Source: CAZKJL01 sp964611095 (GTDB taxonomy: Bacteria; Patescibacteriota; Gracilibacteria; Peribacterales; Peribacteraceae). Taken from it: a stretch of 11,172 nucleotides of DNA. The translations under genes and the position numbers were made by a program. The stretch spans positions 1-11,172 of the forward strand of contig CAZSWJ010000027.1 of assembly GCA_964611095.1 (NCBI GenBank), given 5' to 3'. The notes below the pieces were generated by a model, which did not search any database, was not told the DNA's origin, and saw only the letters and a list, made by a program, of their open reading frames with translations. Of this stretch, positions 1 to 8,332 are shown one piece after another. Position 1 is the stretch's first letter; each line of letters begins with the position of its first letter.

Positions 1-989
1 CCGATGGCCATGGGGCGCTGCGCCTCTTCCACGAACACGGCGGCGCGCTTCTTCACCAGGCGTCCCTCGGCGTCCTCGTGCGTCTCACCGTTGACGATGA
101 TGACGGCGGAGATCGACGCGGGCTGGAGAGCGGTCGAGATCAGTTTGATCGGATCGTCGGACCACTCGATCATGTCGACGCGTTCGCCGTTGATCTCTTC
201 CATGACGGCCTGGATGCGGACTCCTTTCTGTCCGACGCACGCGCCGATGGGGTCGATGCGCGGGTCGTTGCTCTTCACGGCGACCTTGCTGCGCATGCCT
301 GCATCGCGAGCGATGGCCATGAGGAGGACGTCACCGTTGCGGATTTCCGGAATTTCGAGCTCCAGAAGCTTTTTGACGAGGTTGGGGTGCGTGCGGGAAA
401 TGCGGAGCTGCGGACCTTTGCCCGTCAGTTCCACCTTGTCCAAGTACACGCGGATGCGCTTGCCCGTGTAGTAGTGCTCGCCCGGAATCTGTTCCTTCCA
501 CGGAAGCGAGACGGTCATGCCTTCCACTTCGAGCGTCACCCAGTTGGGTTCCACTTTCGTGACGGTCGTGGTGAGCAGTTCGTTCTCGCGGTCCTTGAAC
601 ATTTCGAAGAGCGACTGCTTTTCGGACTCCTGCAATTTCTGGATGATGACCTGCTTGGCGGACTGTGCGGCGATGCGGCCGTAACCCATCGGCGTGACGT
701 CGATTTCGATTTCGTCGCCGACCTCGGCATCGGGCTTCACGCGCTGCGCGTCCTTCAGGCTGATCTCGAAGTTCTCGTTGAGCACGTCATCCACGACTTC
801 CTTGATGAGAAGCACGGAGGGCATGTCCTGGTCTTCGCGGAGGACGACGCGGATTTCCTGCTCCTTGTTGCCGAAGTCCTTGCGGTATGCGGTGGCGATG
901 GCCTGGCGCACTGCCTCGAGAACATCCTCGGGTTTGACGTTACGCTCGGCGCAGAGCTGGTTGATTGCGGCGATAAATGAGGCGCGCAT
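1..989 (-). CDS. nusA: Transcription termination/antitermination factor NusA (N-terminal 329 residues, 3' end beyond window)
   Basis: NusA binds RNA polymerase and nascent RNA and modulates pausing, termination and antitermination in the cytoplasm. The minus strand reads open from ATG at 989 to the window edge, giving 329 full codons of a protein usually 350-500 residues long. Residues 1 to about 130 match the RNAP-binding N-terminal domain, including GRIAAQSAKQVIIQKLQE near 104-121. An S1-like beta domain follows at about 135-198, with IPGEHYYTGKRIRVYL and KGPQLRISRTHP. KH1 includes PEIRNGD, SKVAV (234-238) and the hallmark DPIGACVGQKG (246-256). KH2 begins with IEWSDDP and is cut by the edge. 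No Shine-Dalgarno site precedes the ATG; the leader is short and hairpin-rich, and a promoter lies about 80 nt upstream. The usual upstream partner rimP is absent; an unrecognised 114-residue gene sits there instead. Identification is secure. Confidence 0.97.
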   Translation of the reverse strand, partial: MRASFIAAINQLCAERNVKPEDVLEAVRQAIATAYRKDFGNKEQEIRVVLREDQDMPSVLLIKEVVDDVLNENFEISLKDAQRVKPDAEVGDEIEIDVTPMGYGRIAAQSAKQVIIQKLQESEKQSLFEMFKDRENELLTTTVTKVEPNWVTLEVEGMTVSLPWKEQIPGEHYYTGKRIRVYLDKVELTGKGPQLRISRTHPNLVKKLLELEIPEIRNGDVLLMAIARDAGMRSKVAVKSNDPRIDPIGACVGQKGVRIQAVMEEINGERVDMIEWSDDPIKLISTALQPASISAVIIVNGETHEDAEGRLVKKRAAVFVEEAQRPMAI

Positions 990-1003
990 GGCGTTTTGGG
1001 GAA

Positions 1004-1034
1004 GTGGGAAACCCACCGTCCTCGTAATGAGGAC
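1004..1034 (-). other. Two small hairpins in the nusA leader
   Basis: Between the predicted nusA promoter and its ATG (989) lie two perfect inverted repeats. GTCCTC (1018-1023) pairs with GAGGAC (1029-1034) across a 5-nt loop. GTGGG (1004-1008) pairs with CCCAC (1012-1016) across AAA. The second ends about 14 nt before the start codon. Neither is followed by a U-tract on the minus strand, so they are not simple terminators. They may stabilise the mRNA, occlude ribosome entry or serve autoregulation by NusA, but this is inference. Confidence 0.4.
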
Positions 1035-1065
1035 AGTGAAATCTGAAATTAGATTCTGTCTGCTA

Positions 1066-1095
1066 ATCATATCACGAAATGCAGTTTCGTGGCAA
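1066..1095 (-). promoter_or_regulatory. nusA promoter with an operator-like palindrome in its spacer
   Basis: Read on the minus strand this is TTGCCA (1095-1090), an 18-bp spacer, then TATGAT (1071-1066), a good match to a housekeeping-sigma promoter. It sits in an AT-rich island within a GC-rich region. Transcription would start near 1059 and give nusA a leader of about 70 nt. The spacer is largely the perfect palindrome CACGAAA-N5-TTTCGTG (1073-1091), which overlaps the edge of the -35. A repressor bound there would block RNA polymerase. The palindrome could instead be a weak hairpin ending the upstream transcript, but no T-run follows it. Confidence 0.55.
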
Positions 1096-1128
1096 TTTAC
1101 ACAAATTATAAAATGTTATCTAATATAC

Positions 1129-1473
1129 TTAGGCAACTTCCTCTTGATCGGACTCATCGGCCGCAACAACAGTCAGTTGCGGGGTGTCCGTGACACCGTA
1201 ACCTTCCTCCCTCAATGCCGTGATGCATGCGTGACGCATGTCCGATGTAATACCATTCAGTCGAACGGTGAATACCTCATCCGGACCCAATTTGACATCC
1301 AGGTGACGCGCTTTTCCCACACCGGCTTTTTCAGCCAATGTGCGTGCAATGAAAATGTCCAGGTTTCTGATGATTTTTACATCAGGCTTCGGCGTAACGC
1401 GAAGCACCGTGCTGACCAAGCCCTGAGGCTTTTCTTCAGAATGATGTGCCGAGAGTGTGTTGCCGTGAGTCAT
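1129..1473 (-). CDS. Hypothetical protein, 114 residues, upstream of nusA
   Basis: I do not recognise this protein. It is cytoplasmic by appearance, with no signal peptide or membrane segment. The N-terminus is histidine-rich (MTHGNTLSAHHSEEK). A central segment of about 75 residues has alternating strand/helix character (VSTVLRVTPKPDVKIIRNL, RHLDVKLGPDEVFTVRLNG, ACITALREEGYGV). The tail is acidic (ADESDQEEVA). It starts 10 nt after the glycosyltransferase TAG stop (1484-1486), so the two are probably cotranscribed. It occupies the place where rimP commonly precedes nusA, but I see no RimP motifs and it is shorter than RimP (about 150 residues). The open frame, tight spacing and composition unlike its antisense strand support a real gene. 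No Shine-Dalgarno site is visible. Confidence 0.65.
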   Translation of the reverse strand: MTHGNTLSAHHSEEKPQGLVSTVLRVTPKPDVKIIRNLDIFIARTLAEKAGVGKARHLDVKLGPDEVFTVRLNGITSDMRHACITALREEGYGVTDTPQLTVVAADESDQEEVA

Positions 1474-1483
1474 GGATTGAACG

Positions 1484-2353
1484 CTAAATTACCATGCCTG
1501 ATTTTGTTGTCAATCCATGGAGAAACGCCTTCCTGTGCCTCCCGGCCATCGTGGGAAAGAGTGCAAAAAGACGATACGCAAAGAGCTTCAAACCGTGCGG
1601 TACGCGGTCGAACTCCGGAACTTTTTCGGCGATGAGAACCGCCGAGCGGCCGAGTGTTTCCATGCGCTTGAGCGAATCCGCGAGATCGATGTGATGGTGA
1701 TGCAGCGCGTGCGCGCGAGGCTCGTAACACAACCGTACACCGGCGTTTCTGAGGCGTGTCCCCCACTCGATATCCTCCCAACCGTACAGGTGTACGTCCG
1801 TGCGGAACGGGTGTTTCTTGGCTATGTCTAGCGGAAGGCTGATGTGACTCGTGTAGGAGTATTTGTGCTGGATGGAGACGGGGAGAAGTCCGTGCGCGTA
1901 CGGAGAAATCATCGGGTATCCGAACTGCCACCCGGACATTTCGAGCCACGTCATGACGGGCGTGATGCCGCACGCGGGGTCCCATGTGGTAAATCCTAAA
2001 ACTGCTACCCGCTCCCCGCCAACCGCTACGCGCCCGTGGGCGGCAAGATGACGTTCACACGCCTCGGCATCCAAAAAGATATCGTCACCGATGAACATCA
2101 CCGTTTCGGCGCTTGCCAAAGCCGTTCCCGCGTTACGAGCGACTCCTTGCTGACACGGTTCCACCTCGAGGTACTTCACCCGCATGGGCCAAGCGGAGTT
2201 TCCAAAAAGTGCCGCCGTCTTTTCATCCTTGGCGTCACTCACCACGATCACTTCGATGTCGGCGGCAACGGTTTGCGCAGCAAGACACTGCAAGCATCGC
2301 TCCAAAACCGGAGCGCGCAGGTGCGTGGGGATGATGACGGAGAGACGCGGCAT
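1484..2353 (-). CDS. GT-A fold family 2 glycosyltransferase
   Basis: This is probably an inverting sugar transferase using a nucleotide-sugar donor at the inner face of the membrane, for cell-surface glycan synthesis; donor and acceptor cannot be told. The 289-residue protein opens with the typical GT2 first strand LSVIIPTHLR (4-13). CQQGVARNAG (67-76) is the conserved segment before the metal site, and IGDD (88-91) is the DXD-equivalent. GWEDIEWGTRLRNAG (191-205) holds the ED of the catalytic-base region, followed by YEPRAHALHHHH, as in Glyco_transf_7C-like C-terminal halves. No membrane segment is evident. ATG at 2353 is chosen because the first beta strand begins at once and a TACAAT hexamer lies 11 nt upstream. 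Residues around 107-119 are encoded by a degenerate heptamer array. It is divergent from tsaB and likely cotranscribed with the 114-residue gene. Confidence 0.9.
   Translation of the reverse strand: MPRLSVIIPTHLRAPVLERCLQCLAAQTVAADIEVIVVSDAKDEKTAALFGNSAWPMRVKYLEVEPCQQGVARNAGTALASAETVMFIGDDIFLDAEACERHLAAHGRVAVGGERVAVLGFTTWDPACGITPVMTWLEMSGWQFGYPMISPYAHGLLPVSIQHKYSYTSHISLPLDIAKKHPFRTDVHLYGWEDIEWGTRLRNAGVRLCYEPRAHALHHHHIDLADSLKRMETLGRSAVLIAEKVPEFDRVPHGLKLFAYRLFALFPTMAGRHRKAFLHGLTTKSGMVI
2005..2032. repeat. Degenerate heptamer array inside the glycosyltransferase gene
   Basis: On the plus strand four consecutive 7-mers occur, each ending in G: CTACCCG, CTCCCCG, CCAACCG, CTACGCG. They belong to the CTACCCG family also found in tsaB and at 8240-8328. 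On the coding (minus) strand they encode part of RVAVGGERVAV, in a variable stretch after the metal-binding motif of the enzyme. Confidence 0.65.
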
Positions 2354-2364
2354 AGAGAGGAGTG

Positions 2365-2370
2365 ATTGTA
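2365..2370 (-). promoter_or_regulatory. Candidate -10 element for the glycosyltransferase unit
   Basis: TACAAT on the minus strand ends 11 nt before the ATG at 2353, so the transcript would have only about 4-5 leader nucleotides. No good -35 hexamer is seen at 16-18 nt. It lies in the 51-bp divergent gap shared with tsaB. Confidence 0.4.
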
Positions 2371-2404
2371 CCCCAACTTACCTCCTCGGCGCTTCTCGCC
2401 TACC

Positions 2405-3043
2405 ATGACGGGCGTGGTTACCCTGTTTCTCGACTTCGCATCGCACCAAAAATCCGTCGCTCTCGTGACGGAGAAAAAGACGGTGCTCCATAACATCAAC
2501 GACCACACCGATGAATCGAAGCTGATGCCGCTCATTGCATCCATGATTGAAGAAATGGAGGGGGTCAACCCGCTACCCGCTCACCGCTACTCGCCTCTTC
2601 AGCGCATCGTGGCCGTCACGGGCCCCGGCGGATTCATGAGCCTGCGCGTGGGCTTAAGCCTCGCGAACACGCTCTCGTGGAGCCTGAAGATTCCCATCGC
2701 GGGCGTCCATCTCTCCGACCTTTGGCATGCTCGCGCTACCCGCCCTCTTCTTTGGCTGCATTCCACGAAGAAAGAACTCCTCTTCATCCGTAGCTTCGGT
2801 GAGCATCAGCAGGAATGGCCTGAACCCACGCTGATCTCTCTTCAAGATCTTCGACTCGTCTTCGAATCGCTACCCGCTACCCGCTACCCGCTTTTCACTG
2901 GCGAACTCATCGAGCACCAACAGAACGAACTCGGCGTGAAGCGTGCCGAAGCGATGCCGCTCGAAGAAATTTTGCCCGCACTGTGCGACGATCTGACGTA
3001 CGACGAGAAACAGCTTCTGCCATGGTACGGCCGCGGGGCATAA
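2405..3043 (+). CDS. tsaB: TsaB-like protein, tRNA N6-threonylcarbamoyladenosine (t6A) modification subunit
   Basis: TsaB is an ASKHA-fold scaffold that partners TsaD (with TsaE) to add threonylcarbamoyl to A37 of ANN-decoding tRNAs in the cytoplasm. The 212-residue product begins with the TsaB/TsaD first strand (VTLFLDFAS at 5-13, usually LALDTS). It has VTGPGGFMSLRVGLSLANTL (71-90), matching the family GPGSFTGLRIGLA signature, then IPIAGVHLSDLW. The signature is diverged (T to F, SFTG to GFMS). The usual length is 220-240. Two in-frame heptamer insertions encode LPAHRYSP (about 57-64) and LPATRYP (156-162). An open frame extends upstream to a TTG at 2366. ATG 2405 is preferred; GTG 2414 is also possible and would sit 7 nt after a TACCAT hexamer (2401-2406). 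It is first in a run with the DUF4389-like gene and secA. Confidence 0.82.
   Translation: MTGVVTLFLDFASHQKSVALVTEKKTVLHNINDHTDESKLMPLIASMIEEMEGVNPLPAHRYSPLQRIVAVTGPGGFMSLRVGLSLANTLSWSLKIPIAGVHLSDLWHARATRPLLWLHSTKKELLFIRSFGEHQQEWPEPTLISLQDLRLVFESLPATRYPLFTGELIEHQQNELGVKRAEAMPLEEILPALCDDLTYDEKQLLPWYGRGA
2566..2593. repeat. Heptamer array within tsaB (copy 1)
   Basis: Four tandem 7-mers: CAACCCG, CTACCCG, CTCACCG, CTACTCG. They are read in the phase CTA CCC GCT, giving LPAHRYS. The array falls in the linker just before the GPG signature, a site that varies in length in TsaB proteins, so an insertion is tolerable. Confidence 0.75.
2870..2890. repeat. Heptamer array within tsaB (copy 2, three perfect units)
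   Basis: Three perfect tandem copies of CTACCCG span 21 nt, exactly seven codons (LPATRYP), in the same reading phase as copy 1. A further lone CTACCCG sits at 2736-2742. Because three units make 21 nt, the array can be gained or lost without frameshift, and the plus orientation contains no stop in any frame. Confidence 0.85.
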
Positions 3044-3052
3044 AAGTGGTGC

Positions 3053-3077
3053 CGCGAGGGACGCGAGGGAGTAGAAT
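3053..3077 (+). promoter_or_regulatory. 9-bp direct repeat and candidate -10 before the DUF4389-like gene
   Basis: CGCGAGGGA occurs twice in immediate tandem (3053-3061, 3062-3070). A TAGAAT hexamer (3072-3077) follows, suitable as a -10 element, and would give a leader of about 19 nt for the ATG at 3103. No convincing -35 is present. The tandem repeat could be a binding site or merely a local duplication. Confidence 0.35.
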
Positions 3078-3102
3078 GCGGACCATCTTCCCCACTCCAC
3101 AC

Positions 3103-3411
3103 ATGTTCGGTCGCTCCAAGAAAAACGCCACCACGAAGAATCCCGTCGTTGTCGACGTCGCATTCGAGCAGAAGATCTCACGCCTCTTCATCTTCCGATG
3201 TTTGTGGGTCATCGTCGTCGCCATTCCCTTCGCGCTCTACTCTTTCTGGTTCGCGCTCCTCTGCATCGTGCACTTCTTCCACATGCTGCTGCTCGGTGAG
3301 CGCAGCCGCGCCATCTTCGACAGACAGATGGACTACGTCCGCTACATGCTGACGTGGCACGCCTACCTTCGCTTCTTCAGTAACCACCGTCCCGACGTCC
3401 TGCCTTGGTAG
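3103..3411 (+). CDS. Small membrane protein resembling DUF4389
   Basis: This is a 102-residue protein of unknown biochemical role. A basic cytoplasmic head (SKKNATTKN) is followed by an amphipathic lead (VDVAFEQKISR). A 38-residue hydrophobic stretch (28-66, LFIFRCLWVIVVAIPFALYS onward) is long enough for two membrane helices. The tail LLGERSRAIFDRQMDYVRYM...RFFSNHRPDVLPW resembles DUF4389 domains, which end with a bulky amphipathic helix and an RP-F/LPW-like terminus; this match is from memory of the family. ATG 3103 is chosen as the first good start before the basic head. ATG 3076 would add nine residues but overlaps the TAGAAT element. An ATC at 3085, 7 nt after that element, is a remote alternative. 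It lies between tsaB (59-nt gap) and secA (36-nt gap). Confidence 0.72.
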   Translation: MFGRSKKNATTKNPVVVDVAFEQKISRLFIFRCLWVIVVAIPFALYSFWFALLCIVHFFHMLLLGERSRAIFDRQMDYVRYMLTWHAYLRFFSNHRPDVLPW

Positions 3412-3429
3412 GGGTCACCGGCGGTTTTC

Positions 3430-3438
3430 TGCTACACT
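3430..3438 (+). promoter_or_regulatory. Extended -10 promoter of secA, probably leaderless
   Basis: TGC followed by TACACT (3433-3438) is an extended -10 (TGnTANNNT). Only 9 nt separate it from the secA ATG at 3448, so the start site would lie within a few nucleotides of the ATG. No Shine-Dalgarno site and no good -35 are present. Confidence 0.5.
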
Positions 3439-3447
3439 GCACGTCCC

Positions 3448-6107
<2,660 letters not shown>

Positions 6108-6111
<4 letters not shown>

Positions 6112-6401
6112 AAACGACCGCGGCTGTCGCAGTCCACGGTCACGTCTCCGGACGGGACGACTTGGCATGTGCGCACATACGGCGCCGCTTTCTCCGGAAG
6201 AACGTACTGCTCGCCCGTTTTGCGCAGAAGATTGCCGATACCTTCCACGACGCGCCTGGCGCACTGGCAACAGATGTTCTGCCCTTGGCATGAACCGTAC
6301 ATCGGAATCCCGTTTTGCTTGGCGATTTCCGCCAAAGTTTTCCCCTGCTGCGCCTCGTATGCGGCAGGCTCCCCGCCGGTGATGAACGTAACCTTGGACA
6401 T
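6108..6401 (-). CDS. [2Fe-2S] ferredoxin, adrenodoxin/ISC type (paralog 1)
   Basis: This 97-residue soluble electron carrier has the plant/adrenodoxin beta-grasp fold. It begins VTFITGGEPAAYEAQQGKTL, then KQNGIPMYGSC. The cluster ligands are C38-X5-C44-X2-C47 and C79 (RTCQV), the spacing of ISC/adrenodoxin-type ferredoxins. An extra cysteine at 45 lies beside the ligands. It has the same layout as the second ferredoxin at 8331-8618 but clearly differs in sequence (IPMYGSCQGQNICCQC versus IPMEHACGGNGFCTTC). ATG 6401 is chosen because homologous strand 1 begins directly after it, although the frame stays open far upstream in antisense to holB. It is divergent from holB (61-bp gap) and convergent with secA; its TAG occupies 6108-6110. 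The redox partner is unknown. Confidence 0.9.
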
Positions 6402-6448
6402 GAATGGATTTCGAAGCGTTTCCCTGTACCGGAAGCGGGAATGGAGTT

Positions 6449-6454
6449 TACTAT
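6449..6454 (+). promoter_or_regulatory. -10 element of holB, probably leaderless
   Basis: TACTAT ends exactly 8 nt before the holB ATG (6463), the same spacing as at sufC and ferredoxin 2. No Shine-Dalgarno site and no clear -35. Confidence 0.45.
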
Positions 6455-6462
6455 CGTACCCC

Positions 6463-7446
6463 ATGGCCCCCATTCCGGAAACGATCATCGGCCACCAGAA
6501 ACAGCTCGGACAGTTGCTCCAAGACGTGGCGTCGCGGAACATTTCGCACGCGTACCTCTTCGCCGGACAACCCAAGCTCGGCAAATGCACCGTGGCCCGC
6601 TGGTTCGCGTGGATGATTTTGGCCGACCACGTGGCACCCGAGGAAAGGCAGGGCGTGCGCGACCAAATGGAACGCATGATCCACGCCGATTTCCTGTGCA
6701 TGGATGACCTGTGGATGGAGGACGTGCAGGACGACTGGAAAGTGATCGGGCTCACGTCCAACGTACCGCAGCAACACCGCAGCAAGGCGCCCGCCGCGAA
6801 GACCGACATCATCTCCATCGAAGACATTCGCGCGCTCTCGGAGCGCCTCCATGACACGGGTGAGAGCCCGTACCTGTGCTGCATCATCCGCGGCGTGGAG
6901 CGCATGCAGGCTGCGGCGGCCAACGCGTTTCTCAAGATGCTCGAGGAACCGCCGAAGCGCGTGGTGTTCATTCTCACGACCGACTCGTTCCAGTCGCTCC
7001 TCCCCACGATCGTCTCGCGCACGCGCGTGCTGAAGTTCTCGCCGCTCAAGGAAAGCGAACTCCGTCCGCTCGCCGAAGGCCGCGACGAAGACGAAGCCGC
7101 GTTCGCGCTCCACATCGCGCAAGGCGCACCGGGCGCCGTCGCCGAAATGCTCGCCGACCCGGAGTTGCTCCGCGAACGCAGGCAACTCCATGCGCAGTGC
7201 AAACGTTTCTGGCAGACGTCGTCCCTCAAGGACCGACTGAGCTGGCTGCTTCCGGCCGCCGAGAAAAAGCACGAGACCGGGGACGTGCTCTTCCACCTGG
7301 GCGTCACGCTCCGGGAACTCCCCGCAAGTCCGCTGCGCGCGACGCAAACACGCGCCTACTCCGAGCTGGTCCGGGCACTGAAGACAAATGCCCACAAAGC
7401 GCTTCTACTGGAGAGATTCGCCCTGGCAGCCGGAGGGGAAGAGTGA
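6463..7446 (+). CDS. holB: DNA polymerase III clamp-loader subunit delta' (DnaX-like AAA+)
   Basis: Delta' is the stator of the clamp loader that places the beta sliding clamp on primed DNA. The 327-residue protein starts IPETIIGHQKQLGQLL, typical of the family, then SHAYLFAGQPKLGKCTVA with a degenerate P-loop at 35-43. MQAAAANAFLKMLEEPP (148-164) matches the conserved MxxxAANALLKxLEEPP. LLPTIVSRTRVLKF (179-192) carries the SRx arginine-finger motif, with T in place of the usual C. A helical C-terminal collar domain fills the rest. The length is in the normal 300-340 range. No zinc-binding cysteine cluster is seen, which favours delta' over DnaX. The open frame extends upstream to 6169, overlapping ferredoxin 1 antisense; ATG 6463 is fixed by homology and by the -10 element 8 nt upstream. 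The TPR gene begins 16 nt after its TGA. Confidence 0.92.
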   Translation: MAPIPETIIGHQKQLGQLLQDVASRNISHAYLFAGQPKLGKCTVARWFAWMILADHVAPEERQGVRDQMERMIHADFLCMDDLWMEDVQDDWKVIGLTSNVPQQHRSKAPAAKTDIISIEDIRALSERLHDTGESPYLCCIIRGVERMQAAAANAFLKMLEEPPKRVVFILTTDSFQSLLPTIVSRTRVLKFSPLKESELRPLAEGRDEDEAAFALHIAQGAPGAVAEMLADPELLRERRQLHAQCKRFWQTSSLKDRLSWLLPAAEKKHETGDVLFHLGVTLRELPASPLRATQTRAYSELVRALKTNAHKALLLERFALAAGGEE

Positions 7447-7452
7447 TACCAT
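7444..7452 (+). promoter_or_regulatory. Candidate extended -10 before the TPR gene
   Basis: TGA-TACCAT forms an extended -10 (TGnTANNNT) whose TGA is also the holB stop codon. Ten nucleotides separate it from the ATG at 7463, so a transcript from here would have a leader of only 3-4 nt. The TPR gene may also be read through from holB. Confidence 0.4.
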
Positions 7453-7462
7453 TCCAGGCCAC

Positions 7463-8230
7463 ATGATCTATTTGGTTGTTTTCCTCACAGCCCTCTTCGG
7501 TATTGTCGCGCTCTTCGCGGGACGAATACTGCTCAAGAACCGCTCGGTGCGCCGCTTGGTGCGCTCCATGAAGACCAGGTTCCAGTCCGCCGAAGACCGC
7601 GGTGCCGCGCTCGTGGAAGACCGTACGGTGGAACGCCCGCGCAGGAACCCCCGCACGTCCGCCATCGAGCTCCAGAAAGTCCGTTCGCTCATGCGTTCGG
7701 CCGAGAAAGAAATCGCCCTCCAAAATTACGCCGAGGCCGAACACCTGCTCATCCAAGCTCTGACGATCAACCCGGAAGCGACGGATACCCAGGCCGAGCT
7801 CGCCAAGCTGTACCTCACGACGAACCGCGAAGCCAAAGCCGAGGCGCTCTACAAAGAACTCGTCGCCAAGCGCGATGACGTGTCGTTCTACGCCAACCTC
7901 GGACTCGCGTACTACATGCAGGCCAAATACGTTGATGCCTGCTTCGCGTACCAGGAAGCGCTGAACCGCGACCCACAGACCCCCGAGCGTTCCGCAGCCC
8001 TGGGCCGCGCCTGCATCGCCGCGCGCCGATTCAAGGACGCCGCTCCGCTGCTCGAGAAAGCTCTGTCTCGTCTCTCGCGCGACACGGAACTTCTGCACCT
8101 GCTCGCCGAGTGTTACGTGCAGCTCGGCGACAGCGCCAAAGCCGAGGATGCCTACCGTCGCATCAACAAAATCGAACCGTACAACGAAGGAGTGAAGCAG
8201 AAGATCTCTGATTTGTCGGCGAAGCAGTAA
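7463..8230 (+). CDS. Membrane-anchored tetratricopeptide repeat protein
   Basis: TPR domains are helical scaffolds for protein-protein contacts; the partner is unknown. The 255-residue product has one N-terminal hydrophobic helix (about 2-24, IYLVVFLTALFGIVALFAG) followed by a strongly basic stretch (KNRSVRRLVRSMKTR). By the positive-inside rule this places the rest in the cytoplasm. A charged linker (41-68) leads to about five TPR units between residues 73 and 240, for example NYAEAEHLLIQALTINPEA, NREAKAEALYKELVAK, KYVDACFAYQEALNRDPQT and DSAKAEDAYRRINKIEPYN. The layout recalls LapB/YciM-like or generic CPR TPR anchors, but no rubredoxin-like zinc module is present, so I do not call it LapB. 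ATG 7463 directly precedes the membrane helix. It is convergent with ferredoxin 2 across an inverted heptamer repeat. Confidence 0.88.
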   Translation: MIYLVVFLTALFGIVALFAGRILLKNRSVRRLVRSMKTRFQSAEDRGAALVEDRTVERPRRNPRTSAIELQKVRSLMRSAEKEIALQNYAEAEHLLIQALTINPEATDTQAELAKLYLTTNREAKAEALYKELVAKRDDVSFYANLGLAYYMQAKYVDACFAYQEALNRDPQTPERSAALGRACIAARRFKDAAPLLEKALSRLSRDTELLHLLAECYVQLGDSAKAEDAYRRINKIEPYNEGVKQKISDLSAKQ

Positions 8231-8239
8231 TACCCACGG

Positions 8240-8332
8240 GCGAGTAGCGGTGAGCGGGTGGCGAGTAGCCATCTTTGCCATACGTAAAAACAGCGCTCTA
8301 CCCGCTACCCGCCTTACCCGCTATTCGCTTTT
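8240..8332. repeat. Inverted pair of heptamer arrays forming a long hairpin; possible terminator
   Basis: The left arm (8240-8268), read on the minus strand, is four heptamers: CTACTCG, CCACCCG, CTCACCG, CTACTCG. The right arm (8298-8328) carries CTACCCG twice, then TTACCCG and CTATTCG after a 2-nt slip. The arms pair over about 29 positions with a few G-U pairs, an A-C mismatch and small bulges, leaving a loop of about 29 nt. TTTT (8329-8332) follows the right arm on the plus strand, which suits termination of the TPR transcript. It fills the whole gap between the convergent TPR and ferredoxin 2 genes. Confidence 0.7.

Noticed and set aside
78..980. A 300-codon plus-strand open frame antisense to nusA
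   Set aside because: The minus strand encodes unmistakable NusA throughout, and the plus-strand product has no recognisable motif.
1129..1473. RimP identity for the gene upstream of nusA
   Set aside because: It lacks the RimP length and motifs; only position suggests it.
2366..2404. TTG 2366 as the tsaB start
   Set aside because: It would add MYPNLPPRRFSPT before the conserved first strand, and overlaps the divergent promoter hexamer of the glycosyltransferase.
2566..2890. CRISPR-like array from the repeated CTACCCG units
   Set aside because: Units are 7 nt, directly tandem without spacers, and lie in coding frame; no cas genes are present.
7444..7446. UGA recoded as glycine (code 25)
   Set aside because: TGA ends holB and the methyltransferase gene at the expected protein lengths, so standard decoding fits.
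7463..8230. LapB/YciM assignment for the TPR protein
   Set aside because: The N-terminal anchor plus TPR layout is similar, but the C-terminal rubredoxin-like metal module is absent and the protein is much shorter.
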